Below, one piece after another: positions 34,652 through 45,996 of a stretch of 64,000 nucleotides of DNA (position 1 is its first letter; each line of letters begins with the position of its first letter). Position numbers and translations under genes: made by a program. Under the pieces are notes generated by a model. The model was given only the letters and a program-made list of their open reading frames with translations. It searched no databases and was not told the DNA's origin. The stretch spans positions 83,976,706 through 84,040,705 of the forward strand of contig OZ024934.1 in assembly GCA_964017235.1 (NCBI GenBank), written 5' to 3'. Source of the stretch: Sabellastarte sp. h YS-2021. Its lineage: Eukaryota; Annelida; Polychaeta; Sabellida; Sabellidae.

Positions 34652-37600
34652 GTAAACTAGACCTAGCGCATCGGAAAACCGATGCAAATTGTAACCACCG
34701 TAAAGACAATGCACCAAAACCTCTAGGACCAATAATAAGCAAGTTATAAGCACTTTTAAGTTTGACTGTTCTCATTTGACCTTCAAGGAGGGGCCCAAGG
34801 TCAAATCCGACCACGCCAGAAGATTCCCAGCCCATGATTTCCTATATGTTGGTTTACCATCCCAAACCTCTAGGACCAATAATAAGTGAGTTATAGACAC
34901 TTTTATCTTTGGCTTTCCTCGTTTGACCTTGAAGGAGGGGCCCAAGGTCAAATCCAACCACACCAGAAGATTCCCAGCCCATGATTTTCTATATGTTGGT
35001 TTACCATCCCAAACCTCTAGGACCAATAATCAATGAGTTATAGACACTTTTACCTTTGGCTATCCTCGTTTGACCTTGAAGGAGGGGCCCAAGGTCAAAT
35101 CTGACCACACCAGAAGATTCCCAGCCCATGATTTCCTATATGCTGGTTTACCATGCCAAGCCTCTAGGACCAATAATAAGTAAGTTATAAGCACTTTTAA
35201 GTTTGGCTGTCCTCATTTGACCTTGAAGGAGGGGCCCAAGGTCAAATCCGACCACGCCAGAAGATTCCCAGCCCATGATTTCCTATATGTTGGTTTACTA
35301 TCCCAAACCTGTAAGTCCAATAATAAGCAAGTTATAAGCACTTTTAAGTTTGGCTGTCCTCACTTGACCTTGAAGGAGGAGCGCAAGGTCAAATCCGACC
35401 ATGCCAGAAGATTCCCCGCCCATGATTTCCTGTATGTTGGTTTACCATCCCAAACCACTGGGATCAATAATAAGCGCGTTATAAGCACTTTTAAGTTTGG
35501 CTATCCTCGTTTGACCTCGAAGGAGGGGCCCAAGGTCAAATCCAACCACACCAGAAGATTCCCAGCCCATGATTTCCTATAGGTTGGTTTACCATCCCAA
35601 ACCTCTAGAACCAATAATAAGCCAGTTATAAGCACTTTTAAGTTTGGCTGTCCTCATTTGACCTTGAACGAGGGGCCCAAGGTCAAATCCGACCACACCA
35701 GAAGATTCCCAGCCCATGATTTTATATATGTTGGTTTACCATCCCAAACCTCTAGGACCAATAATAAGTGAGTTATAAGCACTTTTATCTTTGGCTTTCC
35801 TCGTTTGACCTTGAAGGAGGGGCCCAAGGTCAAATCCAACCACACCAGAAGATTCCCAGCCCATGATTTTCTATATGTTGGTTTACCATCCCAAACCTCT
35901 AGGACCAATAATCAATGAGTTATAGACACTTTTACCTTTGGCTATCCTCGTTTGACCTTGAAGGAGGGGCCCAAGGTCAAATCTGACCACACCAGAAGAT
36001 TCCCAGCCCATGATTTCCTATATGCTGGTTTACCATGCCAAGCCTCTAGGACCAATAATAAGCAAGTTATAAGCACTTTTAAGTTTGGCTGTCCTCACTT
36101 GACCTTGAAGGAGGGGCCCAAGGTCAAATCCGACCATGCCAGAAGATTCCCCGCCCATGATTTCCTGTATGTTGGTTTACCATCCCAAACCACTGGGATC
36201 AATAATAAGCGCGTTATAAGCACTTTTAAGTTTGGCTATCCTCGTTTGACCTCGAAGGAGGGGCCCAAGGTCAAATCCAACCACACCAGAAGATTCCCAG
36301 CCCATGATTTCCTATAGGTTGGTTTACCATCCCAAACCTCTAGAACCAATAATAAGCCAGTTATAAGCACTTTTAAGTTTGGCTGTCCTCATTTGACCTT
36401 GAACGAGGGGCCCAAGGTCAAATCCGACCACACCAGAAGATTCCCAGCCCATGATTTTATATATGTTGGTTTACCATCCCAAACCTCTAGGACCAATAAT
36501 AAGTGAGTTATAAGCACTTTTATCTTTGGCTTTCCTCGTTTGACCTTGAAGGAGGGGCCCAAGGTCAAATCCAACCACACCAGAAGATTCCCAGCCCATG
36601 ATTTTCTATATGTTGGTTTACCATCCCAAACCTCTAGGACCAATAATCAATGAGTTATAGACACTTTTACCTTTGGCTATCCTCGTTTGACCTTGAAGGA
36701 GGGGCCCAAGGTCAAATCTGACCACACCAAAAGATTCCCAGCCCATGATTTCCTATATGCTGGTTTACCATGCCAAGCCTCTAGGACCAATAATAAGCAA
36801 GTTATAAGCACTTTTAAGTTTGGCTGTCCTCACTTGACCTTGAAGGAAGGGCCCAAGGTCAAATCCGACCATGCCAGAAGATTCCCCGCCCATGATTTCC
36901 TGTATGTTGGTTTACCATCCCAAACCACTGGGATCAATAATAAGCGCGTTATAAGCACTTTTAAGTTTGGCTATCCTCGTTTGACCTCGAAGGAGGGGCC
37001 CAAGGTCAAATCCAACCACACCAGAAGATTCCCAGCCCATGATTTCCTATAGGTTGGTTTACCATCCCAAACCTCTAGAACCAATAAGCCAGTTATAAGC
37101 ACTTTTAAGTTTGGCTGTCCTCATTTGACCTTGAATGAGGGGCCCAAGGTCAAATCCGACCACACCAGAAGATTCCCAGCCCATGATTTTATATATGTTG
37201 GTTTACCATCCCAAACCTCTAGGACCAATAATAAGTGAGTTATAAGCACTTTTATCTTTGGCTTTCCTCGTTTGACCTTGAAGGAGGGGCCCAGGGTCAA
37301 ATCCAACCACACCAGAAGATTCCCAGCCCATGATTTTCTATATGTTGGTTTACCATCCCAAACCTCTAGGATCAATAATCAAGGAGTTTTAGACACTTTT
37401 ACCTTTGGCTATCCTCGTTTGACCTTGAAGGAGGGGCCCAAGGTCAAATCTGACCACACCAGAAGATTCCCAGCCCATGATTTCCTATATGCTGGTTTAC
37501 CATCCCAAACCTCTAGGACCAATAAGAAGCGAGTTATAAGCACTTTTAAGTTTGGCTATCCTCGTTTGACCTTGAAGGAGGGGTCCAAGGTCAAATCCGA

Positions 37601-38528
37601 CCACGCCAGAAGATTCCCAGCCCATGATTTCCTATATGTTGGTTTACCATCCCAAACCTCTAGGACCAATAATAAGCAAGTTTTAAACACTTTTAAGTTT
37701 GGCTGTCCTCATTTGACCTTGAAGGAGGGGCCCAAGGTCAAATCTGACCACACCAGAAGATTCCCAGCCCATGATTTCCTATATGTTGGTTTACCATCCC
37801 AAACCTCTAAGATCGATAATAAGCGAGTTATAAGCACTTTTAAGTTTGGCTATCCTCGTTTGACCTTGAAGGAGGGGTCCAAGGTCAAATCTGACCACAT
37901 CAGAAGATTCGCAGCACATGATTTCCTATATGTTGGTTTACCATCCCAAACCTCTACGATCGATAATAAGCGAGTTATAAGCACTTTTAACTTTGGCTAT
38001 CCTCGTTTGACCTTGAAAAAGGGGTCCAAGGTCAAATCTGACCACATCAGAAGATTCGCAGCACATGATTTCCTATAGGTTGGCTTCACATTGCAAACCT
38101 CTAGGACCAATAATAAGGGAGATATAGGCACTTTTAAAGTCCTCTATGTGGGTTACTTCGGCACTCCGTGGATGACCTTGAGTTAGGAGCCTCAAGGTCA
38201 AATGTGTGCAAGGTTGTAGAGGACATGTATATCTGTCATACATATCACCTATGAAGAGATTCAACCTTCTACCTATGAGGAACAGCCAGTAGAAAAATGT
38301 AGATTATTTTCAAAGAAATGCCCGTGGCGGCCATCTTGTTTTTAAGAATGAGGCTATTTTCCTTCCCAGAGAAGCTTACCCCCCAATGAAGATATCCTGC
38401 AAATTTGGTGAACCTAGCTGCTGTTGTTTTCCTCTTAGAGTGTTAACGCCGAAAATCTCTCTACGCGCGGCGGCGGCGGCGTAGCGAACGCTAAACCAAA
38501 GTATCCACCGGATGCTTCCGGTGGATAC
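34652..38528 (+). mobile_element. Family A element, copy 3 (complete, large satellite core)
   Basis: The 5' end has 'aaactagaccta' and a hairpin gcatcgg...ccgatgc near 34668-34686, followed by a gtaaccaccg string. The interior, about 34710-38110, holds about 23 units of a 147-bp repeat. The 3' end repeats the left-hand block of copy 1 in inverse: 'ggccatcttgttttt', 'cgccgaaaatctctcta', a GGCGGCGGCGGCG run (about 38468-38481) and the terminal hairpin with stem gtatccaccgga at 38501-38528. The inner stem matches an inverse string near the 5' end, as in HINE-type elements. It has no coding capacity. Open frames of up to 268 codons exist only because 147 is divisible by three. Confidence 0.8.
34710..38110 (+). 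repeat. 147-bp satellite with 735-bp higher-order repeat
   Basis: The unit contains 'tttgaccttgaaggagg', cccaaggtcaaatc, 'ccagaagattcccagccc', 'atgatttcctatatgttgg', 'catcccaaacctctagga' and 'aagttataagcacttttaa'. Between about 34900 and 37400 the same five-unit pattern recurs almost unchanged at 735-bp steps (for example near 35217, 35952 and 36687), so recent amplification copied blocks of five units. Units outside that zone are more diverged. Confidence 0.85.
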
Positions 38529-38661
38529 AATAAAACCCAACACATGATTACACATGTATCTTCTACATATGGAAAATTTCAGTATTGGGGGCTGTAAGAC
38601 ACTATTTTACAGTAATAAACCCATATTGCCTCGGTAAAGATCATCTTTTAGCAGGAATGAG
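38529..38661. other. Short unassigned spacer
   Basis: Unremarkable sequence between the family A terminus and the hAT-like MITE. Confidence 0.4.
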
Positions 38662-38839
38662 GGTACTTCCAGGGTATATGGACACGGCCGTTTACAACGT
38701 CATTATGCACTTTTCCACTAAAATGTGGCTACATTTCAGAAATTTGGCTACAAATATGTCCTATAAGGTTTGTAGCCACATTTCCGTTGAAAAGTACATA
38801 ACGTTGTAAACGCCCGTGTGCATATACCCTGGAAGTACC
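38662..38839. mobile_element. 178-bp foldback MITE with 8-bp target duplication
   Basis: The element is almost entirely inverted repeat. The left arm starts ggtacttccagggtatatg and the right arm ends catataccctggaagtacc, with arms of about 70 bp and a loop of roughly 35 bp. ggaatgag flanks both sides (38654-38661 and 38840-38847). The 8-bp duplication fits hAT-type transposition, although the termini are not the commonest hAT form. It has no coding capacity. Confidence 0.85.
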
Positions 38840-38987
38840 GGAATGAGCCACCGGTAAAGTCACCTCTGTGGTAAAATCTAACATTTTTAAGTTTTCATGA
38901 AGAAAAAGAACCTATTCCAGTACCAATGCCCCTCCTCTTTGGATCGAATATCAAAATTGTGGCTTTAACTTTTAACAGCAAATGTCA

Positions 38988-39105
38988 TATTGGGACAGGT
39001 CCTCAGCATTGTCACTACTGGGGGTTGAGCCCACACAGGTGACAGCCGGTGATTAGATGCCAAATTTGCTAACAATTAGGCAACTGAGAACCTCCTGTCC
39101 TGGTT
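38988..39105 (-). repeat. tRNA-headed SINE fragment (minus)
   Basis: On the minus strand it carries 'gcatctaatcaccggctg', 'tgtgtgggctcaaccccc' and 'agtgacaatgctgaggacct'. The same order of strings appears at 52508-52585 on the plus strand, so both belong to one SINE family. Confidence 0.65.
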
Positions 39106-39137
39106 GGTGATAGAAAAACATTTATGTGAATAAATAC

Positions 39138-39477
39138 TAGGGCTGCGATGGGTGCTAAAAAACGGCACTGAGTACTCACCCTCTGACAACCAACCCAAAT
39201 TCGAATAACCGCAAGATTTAGTACCTACCATCAGAAGTCTTGTATAAACAAACTGTCGATTACGGAAACAAAACTTTTGAAGAAAAATGTTTTCAAGCAA
39301 ACACAACAACTTTGATATTTTGTGACAAAAATGCTGAAATGTAGCATATTTTACACAAACATTTCATTACGTGGGCAATAATACAATACGTCGCGAGTAA
39401 CCGAGTACTTAAAATGAACTCGAGTACTAGCCAAGATCGTCACATCTATCGAGGCTCGAGTAACCATCGCAGCCCTA
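39138..39477. mobile_element. hAT-type non-autonomous transposon (340 bp)
   Basis: The terminal inverted repeats are tagggctgcgatgg at the left and ccatcgcagcccta at the right, perfect over 14 bp. The 8-bp duplication ataaatac flanks both sides (39130-39137 and 39478-39485). The TAGGG terminus and 8-bp duplication are diagnostic of the hAT superfamily. The interior has no transposase. Confidence 0.9.
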
Positions 39478-39526
39478 ATAAATACTCATTAAATTAGGAG
39501 ATAAAGTCATTTTGTTATAAATTATA

Positions 39527-39963
39527 AACTTCCTACACCTTACGGTTTCTGAAATATATACCCCGGACAAGATTTTATAGGTCAATGTCACTACGGCAAG
39601 GTCAAATCAAGGTCACACCATGATGTTCCACACCTACACCCTCTAACCAATGTCCCTACCAAAAATCAACTTCCTACACTTTACGATTTCCGAGATACAG
39701 CCCTGACAAGATTTTCAAAATCAAGGTCACTACAGCAAGGTCAGAGCTCAAATCAAAGTCACACCATGATGTTGCACACCTACACCCCTTAACCAATGTC
39801 CCTACCAAGTATCAACCTCCAGCACCTTATGGTTTCTGAGATACAGTCTGGACAAACTTTTTCCTGTTGCCTGCTAAACCACCCTCCGGCCCGCCTGCCC
39901 ACCCATCTGGAAAGCATGGGTGAAAACAATACCCCGACAGTCCTTAAGGGCTGTGGGGTAATA
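39527..39963 (+). mobile_element. Family D element, copy 2 (5'-truncated)
   Basis: About three 139-bp family D units, then the CCGCC-rich tract (ccctccggcccgcctgccc), a cacccat...atgggtg hairpin near 39900-39922, and the terminal 'taccccgacag...ctgtggggta' hairpin ending near 39961. The 5' signature seen at 56410 is missing. Confidence 0.75.
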
Positions 39964-41767
39964 AATGAATAAATTTAATCAGCATGAGCCAGTTAAGAAT
40001 GAACTGTGGTTGCCTTACAAGGCAGGATACATTCTCATGTGATCATATTGGTGATCAGATATCGATATCTGTTGAGATCATGGATATCCGTTGAGATCAC
40101 CAATTATATTGTGTGACGTATTACATGAACCGTATTACATAATCCCAATCGATTATGTTATGACAACCCATTGTCTTGTATATTAGTGACAAAATAGTAA
40201 TCCATTAGAATTTTTGTTTGTGTTGAAGATGAATTAAGTTTAATTGCCATTGTATTGATATATTTTTATCTATTTTTAAGAAAAAAACTCAAGGTCAAGG
40301 AAACTGAATTTGCCATATATTCTCACCAAAATCGGGGAAAATGTGTCAGTGTGAAATGGCACAGGGAAACGTAAAACAAAAACATAGATTTCTGTTGACA
40401 TTTGTGTTCCCGTTTTCATGACTGTGTGAGACAGCCCTTGGCAAGGCTACTGAAGTGTGAAGCAACACAGATAAAATACACAGCATTCAGTGTTTTTGCA
40501 GGTTGCAGGGTTTGGAGATTATTTTGGAGAGTGAACCCAAGGAACACTGATCCCAGCACAGATTTAAACAAACATTAGCCAGTACTTGTTTACACATGGA
40601 AGTAATTAAAACAATTCAGCATGTGGTCTCAGGTCAGATTGGCCTATTCCCCTTTGAGAAATCATATGAAAGTGTATTTCTGTGCTTTGAGATTCACTGA
40701 TCAGTCTTCTGATCTGCATCTCTCTATCCCAAAAATGGGTGACCCTCCTCTCCTACCCACCCTGTAATGTTTATCCAGATGCCATGAGTGTGAAAAGTGA
40801 AGATTGATCTACACACACCATACATATCTGTACATACTATTAAAATCTGATAAAATGGGTGGGTTTCTGTGTTTGTTCAGTCCAGAAGCTTTTCCAGCTA
40901 TTTCTTTTATATTACCCCCCACCAAAATAATTTTGTTTGTGATTATGTTTGTCTGCGATCATGATAACTCCAAAAGTAATGAAGGAATTTTTATGAAATA
41001 TTTTAAGTGGGCAGGACCTAGCAAAAGGAAGAAGTGGTCAGTTTGAAGCCAAACTTGAGATTTCACCAATTTTAAGATTGTCGCCAGCCCAACTTGGGAT
41101 CCTAAGTTTGCCTACCAATCTTAAGATTGGCTGGGATAGGCGGTGTAACCCACCTTAAGATTGCCTAGCTCATCTTAAGAGGTATTAATAGCTCTTTTTA
41201 ATTAAATTTTGCACGTTTCGCAGAAAAAGTTCCATGGGAAAAGTTTATAAGATTGATTTTTCTTGTATATGTCATGAGTATACAGCACATAAGTAAATTC
41301 AACACAATATGAATGTTGCATTAAGTCCCCATTTGCAATCTTTTACAAACTATGGGTAATTAGATATATGTTATGTACAAGTTGAGAAATCTGTACAAGT
41401 TGCAACTTGTACAAACGGCTTGTACATGTTGCAACTTGTACAGGTTGATTTGTACAAGTTGCAACTTGTACAAATTTTGGACCTGTACAAGTTGCAACTT
41501 CTACAAGCTCCATATTTATCAGTTGAAAAATGTATTTTAATGAATTTATGCTTCATAAAATCAACATATCCAATCCTCATGAATAACAAATTCACTGTAA
41601 ATTATACTCTTGTAATGAGAAAGCAACCTGTGGATCTGTATATTTTCTTAATTTTGTTGACAATTACAACACCTTTTTTAATACATATCTTTATCTTATT
41701 TTATAAGTTTGAGTCACACTGGCCCACCTGAAGCCTGCATCTGACTTTGGGTTGGCGGTGGCATTTT
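39964..41767. other. Unassigned intronic sequence with palindrome clusters
   Basis: No gene. Structures noted: an inverted repeat attggtgatc...gatcaccaat at 40047-40104 enclosing the palindrome agatatcgatatct; a 16-bp palindrome ccaatcttaagattgg at 41115-41130 among four 'ttaagatt' copies (41070-41180); and the 22-bp palindrome cluster at 41374-41505, listed separately. Confidence 0.5.
41374..41505. repeat. Cluster of a 22-bp palindrome
   Basis: The palindrome is tgtacaagttg followed by its exact reverse complement. Perfect copies are at 41392-41413 and 41451-41472, near-perfect ones at 41421-41442 and 41484-41505, and a half copy at 41374. Starts are about 29-33 bp apart, roughly three helical turns. 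Confidence 0.9.
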
Positions 41768-41821
41768 TCAATAATAAGCAAGATGTAAGCATTTTAAAGT
41801 TTGGCTACCCTCATTGTGGCT
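41768..41821 (+). repeat. Left fragment of an older family A array
   Basis: Contains 'caataataagcaagatgta', a form of the family A unit, and breaks at 'ctaccctcatt', the point where copy 2 inserted. The matching right fragment starts at 42850. Confidence 0.65.
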
Positions 41822-42849
41822 ACCCTCCGGTGGATACTTTGGTTTAGCATTTGCTACAACGCCGCCGCCGCGCGTAGAGAGATTTTCGGCGTTAACGCTT
41901 TAAGAGGAAAACTACATCAGCTAGGTTCACCAAATTTGCAGGATATCTTCATTGAGGGCTAAGCTTCTCTCGGAAGGAAATTAGCCTCATTCTGAAAAAC
42001 AAGATGGCCGCTGCGGGCATTTCTTTGAAAATTATCTACATTTTTCTACTGGCTGTTTCTCATAGGTAGAAGGTTGAATGTCTTCATAGGTGATATGTAT
42101 AACAGATATATATGTCCTCTACAACCTTGCAGACATTTGACGTTGAAGCTCTTAATTCAAGGTCATCCACGGAGTGCCAAAGTAACCCACATAGCGGACT
42201 TTAAAAGTGCTTATATCTCCCTTGTTATTGGTCCTAGAGGTTTGCAATGTGAAGCCAACCGATAGGAAATCATGTGCTGCGAATCTTTTGATGTGGTCAG
42301 ATTTGACCTTGGACCCCTCCTTCAAGGTCAAACCAGGATAGCCAAACTTAAAAGTGCTTATAACTCACTTATTATTGGTCCTAGAGGTTTGGGATGGTAA
42401 AGCAACTTATAGGAAATCATGGGCTGGGAATGTTTTCATGTGCTCAGATTTGACCTTGGACCCCTCCTTCAGGGTCATACAAGGATAGCTAAACTTAAAA
42501 GTGCTTATAACTCACTTATTATTGGTCCTAGAGGTTTGGGATGGTAAACCAACCTATATAAAATCATGGACTGGGAATCTTCTGATGTGGTCAAAATGAT
42601 CTTTAACCCCTTCTTCAAGGTCAAACGAGGACATCCAAACTTAAAAGGGTTTATAACTTGTTTATTATTGATCCCAGAGGTTTGCAATGTGAAACCAACT
42701 TGCAGGATATTGTGGGCTGGGAATCTTCTGATGTCAGATTTGACCTTTGGCCCCTCCTTCAAGGTCAAACGATGGTTCACTGGCTTTGGTGAGTTGTCTT
42801 TCCGGTGGATACAGATTTACATTGGTTCTCCGATGCGTAGGTCTAGTTT
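41822..42849 (-). mobile_element. Family A element, copy 2 (nested)
   Basis: The left edge has ccggtggatactttggttt and the CCGCCGCCG tract, which is the 3' end in inverse. The middle has about four 147-bp units. The right edge, 42790-42849, contains ccggtggatac, then attggttctccgatgcg and 'gtctagttt', which is the family 5' end in inverse. It therefore has both ends, and it interrupts a family A unit. Confidence 0.75.
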
Positions 42850-43035
42850 GACCTTGAAGCAGAGGCCCAAGGTCAAATTTGACCACATTAGAAGATTTGC
42901 TGCCCATGATTTCCTGTAGGTTCCTCTAGGACCAATAATAAGCGAGTTATAAGCACTTTCAAGTTGGGCTATCGTTTGACCTTGAAGGAGGGGCCCAAGG
43001 TTAAATCTGACCACATCAAAAGATTCACAGTCCAT
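42850..43035 (+). repeat. Right fragment of the older family A array
   Basis: Begins 'gaccttgaagcagaggccc', continuing the unit broken at 41812, and holds just over one 147-bp unit before ending at 'acagtccatagtaataa'. Confidence 0.65.
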
Positions 43036-44334
43036 AGTAATAATAAGTAAGGAATGGACAAAAATATACATAGAGTTTTGCTTGTGATGCTCACACTTGG
43101 CTTGTGTGTGTGTCTTGAAATCTTACCACATCAAATGCAAGCAAGTGCATGTTTTGTTTTGTTTACAAATGGGCTTCCATGCAGAAGGTCTATACTGCCC
43201 TCATGAAATAGAGTGATAAATATTAAATGCTAACTTTGTAAATTATTACAATCTGTTTGAAAAACTCATATGCTAAAAAGATCATACAAGCCAAATCTAT
43301 GCATGAACGGTTTTATGTTGGAAATTCATGGAACATGTGAAAGGGTTTAAAAACAGAGTGTAGTGTGAGTTTTGACAAACCCACACAAATAAGTATGCTT
43401 GCTTTCTTCCAGTGCTGGCAACACATTTTTGTATGAGAGAGCAGTCACTTATAACCACAAGACACATGCAGATGGTGGGCTATTAATTATATGGTCTTCA
43501 GATAACATAAACACTTTCAGTGGGGTAGCAGATAAGCCTTCCCTCATATTTGAGGGGTTGGGATGGAATAATTCCCAGGACTGCACATTTTTAATCAAGT
43601 TGAAAGAAAACATATCAGTAACCTGACCACTCTCAGAGCAATGAAACTCAGTAGGGTGGTGGGGAGGCAAGTGGGGAGGCTTGAACTATGGAGAACTTTT
43701 CATCTTTCCCTGTTACTTCATTAGGGCTGTGGTAGCCTTGCTAAAGGTTCCTGTTTCTTTGTAATTTGGCAAAAAAAATTTCGTTTGGATGATGGACTTC
43801 CAGTTCATACAATATACATATATCCTGGCGTTTACATCAGCATTCTGCTAAGACAGTATGATCAGCTTAAATGGCCTACCTTGTACTAATGTTTTATGAA
43901 TATGAAGTAAATATGTATGTACATGTTTATAAAAGATTTGGTACAAATTTGGGCATTATGTAAATATTATTTTGCACCTTAGAGTCCTCTTTGTATAAGG
44001 GAGATTCAGCGCTGTTAAAGTCCAATTATAATTAAAAGTCCAATTAGAATGTAAGGCTAGAGCTGTGGTACAGCAAACTTTGAAGAGATAAGAGTACAGG
44101 GTAAGGGTTCTTGTGTGTGAGTGTAATGTTGTTTTAGGATCAAATGTCAACTCCAATAGTAAATTGTAGCAAGGCCCTGAATTAAATACCTCTTTTAGTT
44201 TTATGATGTTAGTAAAATGTACTCCATTGTATGGCTTCTAGTTTTGTAAAGGCTGGTGAAGGTTAAAATATAAAGTTTGTTCTCAGATTATCTGATTTAA
44301 CCAAAATATACTTTTGTGAAAATTTTGGGTTTAT
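43036..44334. other. Unassigned intronic sequence
   Basis: No gene or terminus recognised. The part at 43527-43592 resembles 31993-32075. Confidence 0.4.
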
Positions 44335-45996
44335 TATCTCCCGCCGGCCGAAGGCCGTGGTCAGGACATTATAAAACGCCTTCCGTCCGTCCGTCCGTTC
44401 GTCACGTTTTTGCATAAACCTTAATATCTCATTCATTTATGAACATATCTTCACCAAATTTGCAGGAATGTTTATGGCTATAAAAACCTGTCTCTGAAAA
44501 ATTTTAGCCTCACTTTGAAAAACAAAATGGCCGCCATAGCTAATTGTTTGAAAATCCTAAAGGTGCTCTAAATCTTGAAATATTCCACCTAGCTTCATCA
44601 AATTCGCACAAAAGCTATATGGCTAGAAAAGCTAGCCTGATAATAAATTTGACCTAGTTCAAAAAACAAAATGGCCGCCATATCGCATGTTTAATGGCAA
44701 ATAGGGTTATTCTATTAAAAAGGCCTTATATCTCCCCAAATATTGCATATCTTCACCAAATTTGCAGGGAATGTTTATGGCTATGAAAACCTGTCTCTGA
44801 AAAATTTTAGCCTCATTTTGAAAAACAAAATGGCCGCCATAGCTAATTGTTTGAAAATCCTAAAGGTGCTCTAAATCTTGAAATATTCCACCTAGCTTCA
44901 TCAAATTTGCACAAACGCTATATGGCTAGAAAAGCTAGCCTGATAATAAATTTGACCTAGTTCAAAAACAAAATGGCCGCCATATCGCATGTTTAATGTC
45001 AAACGGGATTATCCTATTAAAAAGGCCTTATATCTCCCCAAATATTGCTCCTAGAGGTTCGGAATGTGAAAACAACTTGTACGAAGTCATGGCCTGGTAA
45101 TCTTTTCCATGTGTTGAATTTGACCTTTGACCCCTGCTTCAAGGTCGTCACACTAAAACGTCCTTATTTCTCCCATATTATTGGTGCTGTGGCTTCAGAT
45201 TGTAAAGACAGACCATGAAAAGCAAAGGCTGTGGTCTAAAATTGTAAACAGCTTCCATGCGTGTGTGCATCTGTTTGTGCATCCGTCCGTGCATCCGTTT
45301 GTCAGGTTTCAGCATAAACCTTAATATCTTATTCATTTATAAAGACATCTTCATCAAATTTGCAAGGAATGTTTATGCAAAATTTTGGCCTCATTTTGAA
45401 AAACAAAATGGCCGCCATAGCCAATTTTTTAAAAAATCATACAGTTGTTCTAAATGTCGAAAATGCCAGCTAGCTTCATCAAATTTACATTTTAAGAGGC
45501 CTTCTATCTCCCCTAATATTGCTCTTACAGGTTCAGACCATTAAAACTCTTGGCCTTCAAATGTTTTGTCTGAGAAAAATTTTGGCCTTATTTTGAAAAA
45601 CAAAATGGCCACCATATCCAATTATTTAAAATTCATTAAGATGCTCTAAAACGTGAAATACTGCAGCTAGGTTCATCAAATATGCGCAAAATTTATATGG
45701 CCAGGAAAGTTAAGCTGATAGTAATTTGACCTAGTTTCGAAGCCAAAATGGCTGTCTTATCACATGTTAAATGGGATTATCCTATTAAAAAGGCCTTATA
45801 TCTCCCTTATCATTGCTAATAGGGGTTCCAAATGTGAAAACAACTTAAAGGAAGTAAAGGCCTGAGACTGCTGACTTTTACCTTTGACCCATTCTTCAAT
45901 GTCAAGTGGGGTTATCTTACTATAAAGCCCTTATCTCATTTAGTTCTCCATTATTACTGATTCCAGGCAGGAGATACATGCTGCGGCAGTGGCCTT
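44335..45996 (+). mobile_element. Family G repeat element, copy 2
   Basis: The left end has tatctcccgccggcc with the small palindrome ggccgaaggcc and a ccgtccgtccgtccg run. Two near-identical blocks of about 304 bp follow (starting near 44444 and 44748) with 'cttcaccaaatttgcagg', 'aacaaaatggccgccat' and 'ggccttatatctcccc'. A more diverged third block starts near 45235. The right end matches 1-392 and stops at 'gcagtggccttgt'. Phrases such as 'aacaaaatggccgccat' and 'ggttcggaatgtgaaaac' are shared in diverged form with family A. Non-coding. Confidence 0.7.

Noticed and set aside
37272-38078. A 268-codon plus-strand open frame with a 49-residue repeat
   Set aside because: It is a by-product of the 147-bp satellite: 147 is divisible by three, so any stop-free frame stays open. 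Similar frames exist on the other strand, stops appear at random in other units, and it has no start, splice or domain support.
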